DNA of 64,000 nt from Curtobacterium sp. ZW137 (GTDB lineage: Bacteria; Actinomycetota; Actinomycetes; Actinomycetales; Microbacteriaceae): positions 1-64,000 of the forward strand of contig NZ_RJKS01000004.1 in assembly GCF_003762905.1 (NCBI RefSeq). Reading direction: 5' to 3'. Each line of letters opens with the position of its first letter. Within the stretch, counting starts at the first letter, position 1. Positions 32,841 through 40,983 of the stretch are shown here, one piece after another. Made by a program: the position numbers and the translations under genes. Below the pieces are notes generated by a model. The model worked only from the letters and a program-made list of their open reading frames with translations, was not told where the DNA came from and did not search any database.

Positions 32841-33455
32841 TCAGAGCTTGACCAGACGGAGCCGGCTCATGCCGACCACCAGGACGCCCATCAGCGCGAT
32901 GAAGACCGCCACCCCGAGCGAGTACAGCGCCACGACGCCGTAGCCCTGCGCCGGGTCGAGGAACGGGTACGGCACCCAGCCGTCGGTCGCGCCGCGGATC
33001 AGGATGACGACGAGCCACACCGCCGGGTAGAGCAGGAACCACCAGACGTGCCGGAGCAGGAGCTTCGCACGGTCGGAGAAGAGCAGCCAGTCGAGCACGG
33101 CGTACACCGGCAGGATCTTGTGCAGGACGTCGTTCGACCACTGCACGGTGAACGAGTTGTCGAGGGCGGCGTTCACGAGCAGGGTGTTGTAGACGATTCC
33201 CGTGGTGGCGATGTACACCGTCGCGGCGCCGCGGAACACCGAGACCCCGAGCCCGTCGCGCTTCCGTCGCGCCGCAGCCACCAGCGTGATCGCGAACGCC
33301 GCGGCGATGAACACGTTCGACTGGATCGTGAAGTAGCCGAAGAAGTTGAAGAAGGCGTACGTGGGGCTCCCGACGCTCCGGATGAACTGCGCGACGATCG
33401 CGGCGACGACGGCGATCACGGCGATGAGCCGCAGGGCGTTGACCAGGGTGCGCAC
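32841..33455 (-). CDS. Pr6Pr-family membrane protein
   Basis: A 204-residue integral membrane protein with six hydrophobic helices, matching the actinobacterial Pr6Pr (six-helix) family of unknown function. Conserved-looking segments are FFNFFGYFTIQSNVFIAAAF and NDVLHKILPVYAVLDWLLF with buried His and Asp. GTG at 33455 has TAGCGT six bases upstream (33462-33467), so the transcript is likely leaderless. It is transcribed away from rplA, not in its operon because a terminator separates them. Confidence 0.85.
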   Translation of the reverse strand: MRTLVNALRLIAVIAVVAAIVAQFIRSVGSPTYAFFNFFGYFTIQSNVFIAAAFAITLVAAARRKRDGLGVSVFRGAATVYIATTGIVYNTLLVNAALDNSFTVQWSNDVLHKILPVYAVLDWLLFSDRAKLLLRHVWWFLLYPAVWLVVILIRGATDGWVPYPFLDPAQGYGVVALYSLGVAVFIALMGVLVVGMSRLRLVKL

Positions 33456-33498
33456 GATGCAACGCTACCGGGCGGTGCCGCGCCGCGCCGTGGACGCA

Positions 33499-33532
33499 GC
33501 AAGGCCCGCACCGAAACCGGTGCGGGCCTTGC
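33499..33532 (-). terminator. Terminator of the rplK-rplA operon
   Basis: GCAAGGCCCGCACCG (33499-33513) pairs perfectly with 33518-33532 around GAAAC. It lies 80 bases past the rplA stop on the leftward strand, before the Pr6Pr promoter. Confidence 0.85.
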
Positions 33533-33555
33533 TGGAGCAGATCAGATCAGATCGA

Positions 33556-33655
33556 TCAGATGCCGTTGACGCCCAGCGGGATGGGTCCTGTGAACCCTGT
33601 GCCGAAGGTCGTCAGATGCTGTTGACGTCGAGCGGGATGCCCGGGCCGAAGGTCG
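33556..33655 (-). repeat. Degenerate second copy of the rplA 3' end
   Basis: Bases 33556-33611 repeat the last ~44 bases of rplA (33612-33655) with a 12-base insertion and a few changes. Read in its own frame it gives TFGTGFTGPIPLGVNGI-stop, against [18 protein letters not shown] for the real gene. The copy lies directly beyond the stop. Confidence 0.85.
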
Positions 33656-34301
33656 TCGAGACGGCGCCCTTCATGACGTAACGGCCCTTCGAGGCGGACG
33701 GCTTGAGGCGGTTGATCTCCTCGAGCGCGGTCGTGATGTTCTCGTCGAGCTGCTCCGGGGTGAACGAGGCCTTGCCGACGACGAAGTGCACGTTGGAGTG
33801 CTTGTCGACGCGGAACTCGATCTTGCCGCCCTTGATGTCGTTGACGGCCTGCGCGACGTTCGGGGTCACGGTGCCGGTCTTCGGGTTCGGCATGAGGCCA
33901 CGCGGGCCGAGCACCTTGCCGAGACGACCGACCTTGCCCATGAGCTCCGGGGTCGAGACCGCGGAGTCGAACGAGGTGTAGCCCTCGGCGACCTTCGCGA
34001 TGAGCTCGTCGCCACCGACCTCGTCGGCGCCGGCGGCGATGGCGGCCTCAGCCGCGGCACCCGTCGCGAAGACGATGACGCGGGAGGTCTTGCCGGTGCC
34101 GTGCGGCAGGATGACGGTGCCACGGACCATCTGGTCCGCCTTGCGGGGGTCGACGCCGAGCTTGAGCGCGACCTCGACCGTGGAGTCGGTCTTCGCAGAG
34201 CCGGTCTCCTTGGCCAGGGCGACGGCCTCGGTCGGGGTGTAGAACTTGTCGGCCTCGATCTTCGCGGCCGCGGCCTGGTAGGCCTTGGACTTCTTCGCCA
34301 T
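33612..34301 (-). CDS. rplA: 50S ribosomal protein L1
   Basis: A 229-residue ribosomal protein binding 23S rRNA at the E-site stalk. Family hallmarks are [19 protein letters not shown] at the start and the signature [23 protein letters not shown] at 34301 has AAGGAGACCACC upstream. It follows rplK by 88 bases. The last codons are partly repeated past the stop (33556-33611). Confidence 0.98.
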   Translation of the reverse strand: MAKKSKAYQAAAAKIEADKFYTPTEAVALAKETGSAKTDSTVEVALKLGVDPRKADQMVRGTVILPHGTGKTSRVIVFATGAAAEAAIAAGADEVGGDELIAKVAEGYTSFDSAVSTPELMGKVGRLGKVLGPRGLMPNPKTGTVTPNVAQAVNDIKGGKIEFRVDKHSNVHFVVGKASFTPEQLDENITTALEEINRLKPSASKGRYVMKGAVSTTFGPGIPLDVNSI

Positions 34302-34389
34302 GGTGGTCTCCTTGCGAGATACGTGGTTGGCGAGCCGGCGAGGCTCTCCCACGGAAGTGTTGGGGGTGTGGACCTGAGTGGGGTGAGGC

Positions 34390-34821
34390 TTACGCCTCGA
34401 CCGTGATGCCCATCGAGCGAGCAGTGCCGGCGATGATCTTCGCGGCCTGGTCGATGTCGTTGGCGTTCAGGTCGGCCTGCTTGGTCTCGGCGATCTGACG
34501 GACCTGGTCCATCGAGATCTTCGCGACCTTGACCGTGTGCGGGGTCGCGGACCCCTTCTGCACACCCGCAGCCTTCTTGATGAGCTCAGCAGCCGGCGGG
34601 GTCTTGAGGACGAACGTGAACGAACGGTCCTCGTAGACGGTGATCTCCACCGGGACGACGTTGCCGCGCTGCGACTCGGTCGCGGCGTTGTACGCCTTGC
34701 AGAACTCCATGATGTTCACGCCGTGCTGACCGAGCGCCGGACCGATCGGCGGGGCCGGGTTGGCGGCTCCCGCGTTGATCTGCAGCTTGATCAGGCCCGT
34801 GACCTTCTTCTTCGGTGCCAT
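34390..34821 (-). CDS. rplK: 50S ribosomal protein L11
   Basis: A 143-residue protein of the GTPase-associated centre. It begins [20 protein letters not shown] with the conserved [23 protein letters not shown] at 34821 has CCAGGAGGAAACAG upstream, a strong ribosome site. It lies after nusG on the same strand. Confidence 0.98.
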   Translation of the reverse strand: MAPKKKVTGLIKLQINAGAANPAPPIGPALGQHGVNIMEFCKAYNAATESQRGNVVPVEITVYEDRSFTFVLKTPPAAELIKKAAGVQKGSATPHTVKVAKISMDQVRQIAETKQADLNANDIDQAAKIIAGTARSMGITVEA

Positions 34822-34937
34822 GTCTGTTTCCTCCTGGTTGCGAACGCACGGGGATCCGTGCACTCTCCCGCGTGGTCGGCGGATCCGACTCGCGGTGACG
34901 AGCCCGACGCACGAGGCGTTCGGACCCAAACTCGATG

Positions 34938-34943
34938 AGTGTA
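34938..34943 (-). promoter_or_regulatory. Putative -10 box before rplK
   Basis: TACACT on the leftward strand fits TANNNT and lies about 117 bases before rplK, just beyond the nusG stop. It would give rplK-rplA a promoter separate from secE-nusG. Confidence 0.4.
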
Positions 34944-34960
34944 GTCGATCTTTCGGAGCG

Positions 34961-36040
34961 CTACAGCTTGGTGACCTGGTCGAAGCTGAGCTCGACCGGG
35001 GTCTCGCGCTCGAAGAGCGAGACGAGGACCGTGAGCTTGCCGCTCTCCGGCTTGATCTCCGAGATCGACCCGGGCAGACCCGCGAACGAGCCTTCCTTGA
35101 TGGTGATCGTCTCGCCGACCTCGAAGTCGACCTCTGCCGCCGGCTGGGCCTGCGTGAGGCCGGAGCCCTTGCCGCCCTTGGTGGGCGCTGCCTCCGCGAC
35201 CTGGACGAGCGACTTCAGCATGCCGAACGCCTCGTCGAAGCGGAGCGGCGTGGGGTTGTGCGCGTTGCCGACGAAGCCGGTGACACCCGGGGTGTGCCGG
35301 ACGACGGACCACGAGTCCTCGTTGAGGTCGAGGCGCACGAGCACGTAGCCGGGGATCCGGACGCGCGTGACGAGCTTGCGCTGACCGTTCTTGATCTCGA
35401 CGACGTCCTCCATCGGGACCTCGACCTGGTAGATGTAGTCCTCCATCGACATCGACACCATGCGGTTCTCGATGTTCGACTTCACGCGGCGCTCGAAGCC
35501 CGCGTAGGAGTGGATGACGTACCACTTGCCCGGCTTCATCCGCAGCTCGGCCTTGAATGCCTCGTACGGGTCGACCTCGGCCTCTTCGGCCTCGTCGTCG
35601 CCCTCGGCCGCGTCACCCTCGGCGTCGTCCTCGAGCGCGTCCGCGGCTTCCTCGGCGGCGATCGTGGCGTTCGCCTCGTCGGCGGACTCTTCCTCGAGCT
35701 CGGACTCTTCTTCGTCCTCGACGGCCTCGACGGCGGCCTCTGCCTCGTCGGCGGTGTCGATCTCGAGCGCGTCGTCGACGACGGCGTCGGCTTCGGCGTC
35801 GCGGGACTCGGCGAGGGCGGTCAGCGTCTCGTCGATGCCGTCGACGTCACCGTCGTCGGGCTCGGCGCTGAGGCCGAGGGACTCGTCGTCCTCGTCCTCG
35901 ACCTCGATCGCACGCTCTTCGGCGGACTCGGCCGAACGGAGCTCGCCCGTCTCGACGTCGCCTTCCTGGTTCTCTTCCACCTCGGAGGACTGCTCTGCAG
36001 CGGTCGCGAGGTCGATGTCGTCGCGGGAGTTGTCAGACAC
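34961..36040 (-). CDS. nusG: Transcription termination/antitermination protein NusG with acidic extension
   Basis: A 359-residue NusG. The NGN domain starts near residue 170 ([20 protein letters not shown]) and the KOW domain is [20 protein letters not shown]. NusG binds RNA polymerase and Rho or ribosomal S10. Residues 1-155 are an extremely acidic, Ala/Glu/Asp-rich, low-complexity tail, common but variable in actinobacteria; the catalytic core is complete. GTG at 36040 follows AAAGAACCGACA. It lies between secE and rplK, the classic order. Confidence 0.96.
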   Translation of the reverse strand: MSDNSRDDIDLATAAEQSSEVEENQEGDVETGELRSAESAEERAIEVEDEDDESLGLSAEPDDGDVDGIDETLTALAESRDAEADAVVDDALEIDTADEAEAAVEAVEDEEESELEEESADEANATIAAEEAADALEDDAEGDAAEGDDEAEEAEVDPYEAFKAELRMKPGKWYVIHSYAGFERRVKSNIENRMVSMSMEDYIYQVEVPMEDVVEIKNGQRKLVTRVRIPGYVLVRLDLNEDSWSVVRHTPGVTGFVGNAHNPTPLRFDEAFGMLKSLVQVAEAAPTKGGKGSGLTQAQPAAEVDFEVGETITIKEGSFAGLPGSISEIKPESGKLTVLVSLFERETPVELSFDQVTKL

Positions 36041-36184
36041 TGTCGGTTCTTTCCGTTCGGTGGTGCGGATCGGGTTGGCGTTCGGCCCTGGTGACTGTAC
36101 GTGCACGGTCCGTCGGCGGGATCTTCGATCTGCGCCGGAGATGAACCGGGCGGCCTGCCAGTGGTGGTCGGGTGGCTGACCCGA

Positions 36185-36463
36185 TCAGGCGGTCGGGCCG
36201 TTGCCGAAGACGTAGCCGACGCCGAGGCCGAACACGAAGTCGAGCACCGACACGAGGATCATCATCACGACGACGAACACCAGCACGACGCCGGTGTAGC
36301 TGAAGAGCTCCTTGCGGGTCGGCGTCACGACCTTGCGCAGTTCGCCGATCACCTGGCGGATGAACAGGGCGATGGCAGCGAAGGGACCGCGGCGCCCGGC
36401 CCGGTCGTGCTTCGCCTTGGCGACGACGTCATCCGCCGTCGTCTCCATGTCTTTGCTCGCCAA
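36185..36463 (-). CDS. secE: Preprotein translocase subunit SecE
   Basis: A 92-residue single-pass SecE that clamps SecY. The amphipathic cytoplasmic helix (IALFIRQVIGELRKVVTPTR) and the membrane helix (ELFSYTGVVLVFVVVMMILV) are both intact. The frame opens with TTG at 36463, preceded by GGAAGGGTAGAAG; ATG at 36448 is a possible internal start. It follows tRNA-Trp and precedes nusG. Confidence 0.95.
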   Translation of the reverse strand: MASKDMETTADDVVAKAKHDRAGRRGPFAAIALFIRQVIGELRKVVTPTRKELFSYTGVVLVFVVVMMILVSVLDFVFGLGVGYVFGNGPTA

Positions 36464-36483
36464 CTTCTACCCTTCCAGAGTTG

Positions 36484-36556
36484 CAGGGCGGACAGGACTC
36501 GAACCTGCAACCTGCGGTTTTGGAGACCGCTGCTCTACCAATTGAGCCACCGCCCT
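36484..36556 (-). tRNA. tRNA-Trp (CCA)
   Basis: 73 bases with acceptor AGGGCGG paired to CCGCCCT and discriminator G. The anticodon loop reads CTCCAAA (anticodon CCA) and the T-loop is GGTTCGAGTCC. It sits just upstream of secE, as in many actinobacteria. CCA is not encoded. Confidence 0.98.
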
Positions 36557-36692
36557 TCAGAAGGAGAGACCTTCTGTGTGGCACGGTTCCGCTACCAGCG
36601 GGCCGTGACCACCGCAGACGAGTGTACGGGAGTGCGTCACACGGTGTCCACTTGAGGGGTGCTCCGGCGTGCCGCGCCGATAGGCTTGGCCC

Positions 36693-37925
36693 GTGAGCAC
36701 CGCAGCCGAAGGCCCCGAGTCCACCACCACCCAGCGTCCCCGGATCGCGTCCCGCATCGCCGCGATCGCGGAGTCCGCGACGCTCAAGGTCGACGCCAAG
36801 GCGAAGGCCCTCAAGGCCGCCGGACGCCCGGTGATCTCCTTCGCCGCCGGCGAGCCGGACTTCGCGACGCCCGGGCATGTCGTCGACGCCGCCGTCGCCG
36901 CCGCCCAGGACCCGAAGAACCACCGCTACACGCCCGCGACGGGCCTCCCCGAGCTCAAGCAGGCCGTCGCGGAGAAGACCGCCCGCGAGTCCGGCATCAC
37001 CGTCGACCCGTCCCAGGTGATCATCACCAACGGCGGCAAGCAGGCCGTCTACCAGGCGTTCCAGACCATCGTCGACGCCGGCGACGAGGTCATCCTCCCC
37101 GCCCCCTTCTGGACCACCTACCCCGAGGCGATCCGGCTCGCGGGTGGCGAACCCGTCGAGGTCTTCGCCGGCAGCGACCAGGACTACCTCGTCACGGTCG
37201 AGCAACTCGAGGCAGCGCGCACCCCGAAGACCAAGGCACTGCTGTTCTGCTCCCCCTCGAACCCGACCGGCGCCGTGTACTCCGCCGAGCAGACCCGCGC
37301 CATCGGCGAGTGGGCGCTCGAGCACGGCATCTGGGTGATCAGCGACGAGATCTACCAGGACCTGGTCTACGACGGCATCGCGTTCACCGGCATCCTCGAC
37401 GCCGTCCCCGCACTCGCCGACACCACCATCCTGGTGAACGGGGTGGCGAAGACGTACGCGATGACCGGGTGGCGGGTCGGCTGGTTCATCGGCCCGGCCG
37501 ACGCTGTGAAGGCCGCGTCGAACCTGCAGTCGCACCTGTCGTCGAACGTCTCCAACGTCTCGCAGCGCGCCGCGATCGCCGCACTCACCGGCCCGCAGGA
37601 GCCGGTGACCGCCATGCGCGAGGCGTTCGACCGCCGCCGCAAGGCGATCGTCGCGGGGCTGAACGCGATCCCGGGCTTCGTGACGCCGACGCCGGAAGGC
37701 GCCTTCTACGTCTACCCCGACGTCACGGCGCTGCTCGGCCGCGAGTGGGCCGGTTCCACGCCCACCACGACGCTCGAGCTCGCGGACCTCATCCTCGAGC
37801 ACGCCGAGGTCGCGGTCGTCCCCGGAGAGGCGTTCGGTCCCTCCGGCTACCTCCGGCTGTCGTACGCGCTCGGCGACGACGACATCGCCGAGGGCGTCGC
37901 ACGCCTGGCGGCGTTCTTCGCCTAG
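36693..37925 (+). CDS. aspC: Aspartate aminotransferase (PLP class I)
   Basis: A 410-residue cytosolic transaminase of the AspC/thermophile aspartate aminotransferase group, interconverting aspartate and oxaloacetate. Motifs: [14 protein letters not shown], the aromatic/PLP site ([25 protein letters not shown]), and catalytic K253 in [20 protein letters not shown] at 36693 is six bases after TAGGCT (36681-36686), so the mRNA is probably leaderless. It is divergent from the tRNA-Trp gene and convergent with murB. Confidence 0.92.
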   Translation: MSTAAEGPESTTTQRPRIASRIAAIAESATLKVDAKAKALKAAGRPVISFAAGEPDFATPGHVVDAAVAAAQDPKNHRYTPATGLPELKQAVAEKTARESGITVDPSQVIITNGGKQAVYQAFQTIVDAGDEVILPAPFWTTYPEAIRLAGGEPVEVFAGSDQDYLVTVEQLEAARTPKTKALLFCSPSNPTGAVYSAEQTRAIGEWALEHGIWVISDEIYQDLVYDGIAFTGILDAVPALADTTILVNGVAKTYAMTGWRVGWFIGPADAVKAASNLQSHLSSNVSNVSQRAAIAALTGPQEPVTAMREAFDRRRKAIVAGLNAIPGFVTPTPEGAFYVYPDVTALLGREWAGSTPTTTLELADLILEHAEVAVVPGEAFGPSGYLRLSYALGDDDIAEGVARLAAFFA

Positions 37926-37942
37926 CGGTCCTCCCCGAAGAC

Positions 37943-37977
37943 GACAGTCCCCGTCCGACTTCCGGACGGGGACTGTC
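37943..37977. terminator. Bidirectional terminator
   Basis: GACAGTCCCCGTCCG (37943-37957) pairs perfectly with 37963-37977 around ACTTC. It stands between convergent aspC and murB. Confidence 0.85.
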
Positions 37978-38029
37978 TCGTTCCGGCACGAGACGGTGCG
38001 GACGGCACGGCCGGGAGGCCCGGTGCGGG

Positions 38030-39058
38030 TCAGGCGAGCAGGTCGCCGACCACGACGGGTTCCGGCACGAGCGTCACTCCGAAGCGGTTGAGGACGCTCA
38101 CCTGGACGAACCGGGCGAGCTCCGCGACCTGTGCCGCGGTGGCGCCGCCCCGGTTGGTGAGCGCGAGCGTGTGCTTCGACGAGATCCCCGCGCGGGACCC
38201 CGCGAGCGCGTACCCGCGGTGCACCCCGGCGCGCTCGATGAGCCAGGCGGCGCTGAGCTTGACGTCGTCGCCGGCGGGCCAGCGCGGCGCGTCGGCGGGC
38301 AGGGACTCGGCGAACCCCGCGGACACGATCGGGTTCGTGAAGAAGGACCCCGCGCTCCGGGTGTCCGCGTCGCCGGCGTCGAGGACCATGCCCTTCGAGG
38401 CACGGAGCGCCAACACCGTCGATCGGATCTCGGCCGGGGCGACGCGGGCGCCGAGTTCGACCCCGAGCGACCCGGCGAGCTGGGCGTACCGCACCGGGAC
38501 TCCCCCGTCGGTGTCGGTGCCGAGCGCGAACTCCACGGTGAGGACGACGCCGCGACGCCCGTGCTTCAGTGTCGAGGTGCGGTAGCCGAGCGCCAGCTCG
38601 GATGCCGGGACCCACGCGCGCTCCCCCGATTCCGCATCGAGGAACTCGACCCGGGTGAGCACGTCGGAGAGCTCGACCCCGTAGGCGCCGATGTTCTGCA
38701 CGGGGGACGCACCGATGGTGCCCGGGATGCCGCTGAGGGCCTCCAGGCCGGTCCACCCGTGCTCGACGGTCGACGCGACGAACGCGTCCCAGGGTTCGCC
38801 GGCGGCGACCCGGACGGTGACGCCGTCCGCGGTCTCCTCGTGCTCCACACCGCGGGTGCGGACCAGGACGACCGTGCCGTCGAAGCCGGCGTCCGCGACC
38901 AGCAGGTTGCTCCCGCCGCCGACGACGAGCCAGTCGTCGTCGGACCAGGCGTCCTGGACGTGCGCGACGAGCTCGTCGGTGGTCTCGGCGACGAGCAGCC
39001 GTGACGCCGCCCCGCCGACGCCGAGCGTCGTGAGGTCCGCGAGGACGGTCGATGCCAC
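38030..39058 (-). CDS. murB: UDP-N-acetylenolpyruvoylglucosamine reductase
   Basis: A 342-residue flavoenzyme of peptidoglycan synthesis reducing UDP-GlcNAc-enolpyruvate with NADPH. FAD-binding LVVGGGSNLLVADAGFDG, substrate segment GIPGTIGASPVQNIGAYG, and the catalytic serine in SAGSFFTNPIVS are present. GTG at 39058 begins two bases after the hadB stop, so it is cotranscribed with hadA-hadB. It is the long type I/IIa-like MurB expected in actinobacteria. Confidence 0.95.
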   Translation of the reverse strand: MASTVLADLTTLGVGGAASRLLVAETTDELVAHVQDAWSDDDWLVVGGGSNLLVADAGFDGTVVLVRTRGVEHEETADGVTVRVAAGEPWDAFVASTVEHGWTGLEALSGIPGTIGASPVQNIGAYGVELSDVLTRVEFLDAESGERAWVPASELALGYRTSTLKHGRRGVVLTVEFALGTDTDGGVPVRYAQLAGSLGVELGARVAPAEIRSTVLALRASKGMVLDAGDADTRSAGSFFTNPIVSAGFAESLPADAPRWPAGDDVKLSAAWLIERAGVHRGYALAGSRAGISSKHTLALTNRGGATAAQVAELARFVQVSVLNRFGVTLVPEPVVVGDLLA

Positions 39059-39060
39059 GG

Positions 39061-39504
39061 TCAGTGGAACGCCACCGTGACCTGCGCCTTGCCGAGCACG
39101 GTCTGCCCGGCGGCGGTCACGGTGAGGTCGATGCGCTGCGGACGGCCCTCGTCGTCGACGGTCCCGACCTTGGCGACGACGCCGACGGACGCGCCCTGCT
39201 CCGGGTCGACGACGACGGGACGGGTGAAGCGGACGCCGTACGAGCGCACCCAGCCGCGGTCGCCGAGCCACTCGGAGACCGGCTGGACCGCGAGGCCCAT
39301 CGTGAGCATGCCGTGCGCCAGGACGCCCGGGAGCCCGACGGACGCGGCCACGTCGTCGCGGTAGTGGATCGGGTTGAAGTCACCCGAGGCACCGGCGTAG
39401 CGGACGAGCGAGTCACGGGTGATGTGCACGTCGCGCTCGGCGACGATCGTGCCGACCTCGGTCACGGGGACGGTCTGTGCGCGCTGCGCGGCCTGGGCGG
39501 TCAT
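39061..39504 (-). CDS. MaoC-type (3R)-hydroxyacyl dehydratase, HadB-like
   Basis: A 147-residue hot-dog fold protein. YAGASGDFNPIHYRDDVAAS contains the hydratase motif with Asp and His of the catalytic site; AHGMLTMGLAVQPVSEW is the following helix. It matches HadB of mycobacterial-type systems in context: it overlaps the HadA-like gene (ATGA) and is followed by murB. In this family it would dehydrate 3-hydroxyacyl intermediates of fatty acid elongation. ATG at 39504. Confidence 0.85.
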   Translation of the reverse strand: MTAQAAQRAQTVPVTEVGTIVAERDVHITRDSLVRYAGASGDFNPIHYRDDVAASVGLPGVLAHGMLTMGLAVQPVSEWLGDRGWVRSYGVRFTRPVVVDPEQGASVGVVAKVGTVDDEGRPQRIDLTVTAAGQTVLGKAQVTVAFH

Positions 39505-39950
39505 GCGTCATCTCCTCGGACGACGAGGGTGGACGTTGCCGTGACGACGTGCTCGCCGTGCGCGTCCACCACGGCGGACTCGGCGGTGACCATCGCGTTG
39601 CCGCCGAGGGTCTTGACGCTCGTGACCGTCAGGGTCGCGGTGAGCTCGTCGCCGGCGACGATCGGGCGGTCGTAGGTGAACTTCTGCTCACCGTGCACCA
39701 CGCGGGAGAAGTCGATGCCGGCGTCCGGCTCCGCGAGGAGCTGCGCGAGCGTGGCTTCCTGCACGACGACCGCGAAGGTGGCCGGTGCGACGACGTCGTC
39801 GTACCCGGCGGCACGGGCGGCGTCGGCTTCGTGGTGGATCGGGTTCGTCGCGAACGTGGCGCGGGCGAACTCGCGCACCTTCTCACGACCGACCAGGTAC
39901 GGCGGGGCCGGCGGGAACGTCCTGCCGACGAGCTCGGGGTTCACTGACAC
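39501..39950 (-). CDS. FAS1-like dehydratase domain protein (UPF0336/HadA-like)
   Basis: A 149-residue hot-dog protein of the HadA/UPF0336 type, lacking most of the catalytic hydratase loop, and normally the partner of HadB in a heterodimer. Recognisable segments: GRTFPPAPPYLVGREKVREF, HHEADAARAAGYDDVVAPAT. GTG at 39950 lies seven bases after TAGACT (39958-39963), which both supports this start and suggests a leaderless transcript; GTG 39944 is an alternative. It heads the hadA-hadB-murB operon. Confidence 0.83.
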   Translation of the reverse strand: MSVNPELVGRTFPPAPPYLVGREKVREFARATFATNPIHHEADAARAAGYDDVVAPATFAVVVQEATLAQLLAEPDAGIDFSRVVHGEQKFTYDRPIVAGDELTATLTVTSVKTLGGNAMVTAESAVVDAHGEHVVTATSTLVVRGDDA

Positions 39951-40073
39951 GACGGGCAGTCTACCGACGCCGGGTCCGCACTCGGGGTGCTCGCCGTCAC
40001 CCTTGTGGTTCATGAGTATGCATCGGCTATGCTGTTCATCCGGCGCCGGGGGGCGCGCTCGTCTTCGAGGGGG

Positions 40074-40457
40074 ATGCAAGTGGACAGCACGATCGAGTTC
40101 GCCGTGCACACCGGTGACCGGTACACGGCGATGGAGCTCGCGGGGGCCGCGCTGCGCTCCGCGGGACACCGGGTGGACGCGACGCCGGGGGCCATCGTCG
40201 CGGAGTCCGGGAACCGGCTGCTCACCGTGCTCCTCGGCGCACTCGTGCACCCGTCGCGGGAGTACCGCCGCTACGAGCTCGTCGTCTCCACGTTCGGGGG
40301 TCGCTCCACGCTGACGCTGCGGCACGCGGCGCCCGGCACGGCCGTGGCGGGCGGGTCGATCGGCGCCGCGCGGCGGCGGGCGGGGTGGCACCACGTCACC
40401 GGGCTCGTCGAGGGGGCGCTCCGCGCCGCCGGCGTGCTCGTCGCGCCGCCGCGGTAG
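40074..40457 (+). CDS. Hypothetical protein, 127 aa
   Basis: Not recognised. The sequence (FAVHTGDRYTAMELAGAALR near the start, LTVLLGALVHPSREYRRYEL in the middle) looks like a small soluble alpha/beta protein without membrane or signal segments. ATG at 40074 is four bases after GAGGGG; GTG at 40080 is better spaced from that ribosome site and may be the true start. A TATGCT box is at 40028-40033. It stands alone between the hadA promoter and tRNA-Met, where rpmG is often found in related genomes. Directly after the stop come 21-base tandem repeats. Confidence 0.6.
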   Translation: MQVDSTIEFAVHTGDRYTAMELAGAALRSAGHRVDATPGAIVAESGNRLLTVLLGALVHPSREYRRYELVVSTFGGRSTLTLRHAAPGTAVAGGSIGAARRRAGWHHVTGLVEGALRAAGVLVAPPR

Positions 40458-40519
40458 CGCTGCCGCGAGCCGCGCGGGCGCTGCCGCGAGCCGCGCGGGC
40501 GCTGCCGCGAGCCGCGGGC
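40458..40519. repeat. 21-bp tandem repeats after the hypothetical gene
   Basis: CGCTGCCGCGAGCCGCGCGGG at 40458-40478 and 40479-40499 is followed by a partial third copy. The array begins at the first base after the stop codon. The remaining spacer to 40715 is GC-rich with a GCGACA/TGTCGC hairpin at 40576-40624. Confidence 0.85.
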
Positions 40520-40687
40520 CGCGCGGCCGCTGCGCTCGCGCCGGGCCGTTCGCACCGGGGCCGTTCGCACCCCGAGCGACAAGTCACGGCGGAATGCGCC
40601 GCGCATCTGGCTGCACGCTGTCGCTTTCGTCGCGGGCGGCTCCCCGAGACGGACAGCGCCGAGACGGACAGCCCCCGGAAACGACGA

Positions 40688-40711
40688 AAGCCCGGCGCGG
40701 ACGCCGGGCTT
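40688..40711 (-). terminator. Terminator of the tRNA-Thr/tRNA-Met transcript
   Basis: AAGCCCGGCG (40688-40697) pairs with CGCCGGGCTT (40702-40711). On the leftward strand it is followed by TTTCG and begins 4 bases past tRNA-Met. Confidence 0.85.
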
Positions 40712-40715
40712 GCGG

Positions 40716-40789
40716 TAGCGAGGGCGGGACTTGAACCCGCGACCCCACGATTATGAGTCGTGTGCTCTAACCAACTGAGCTACCCCGCC
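40716..40789 (-). tRNA. tRNA-Met (CAT, elongator)
   Basis: 74 bases; acceptor GGCGGGG pairs with CCTCGCT through two G-T pairs, discriminator A; anticodon loop CTCATAA (CAT). The first acceptor base pair and D-arm fit an elongator rather than an initiator tRNA. Confidence 0.96.
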
Positions 40790-40821
40790 ACAGATCCGGC
40801 GATGAGTTCTCGCCGGGTCGG

Positions 40822-40893
<72 letters not shown>

Positions 40894-40983
40894 GTGTACC
40901 GCGAGCGGCACCACACGAGGATAGCAGAACCCGGACGGTGGTCTTGAACCGGCCGTGACGCCCGGGCGTGCCGCCCCGCGAGG

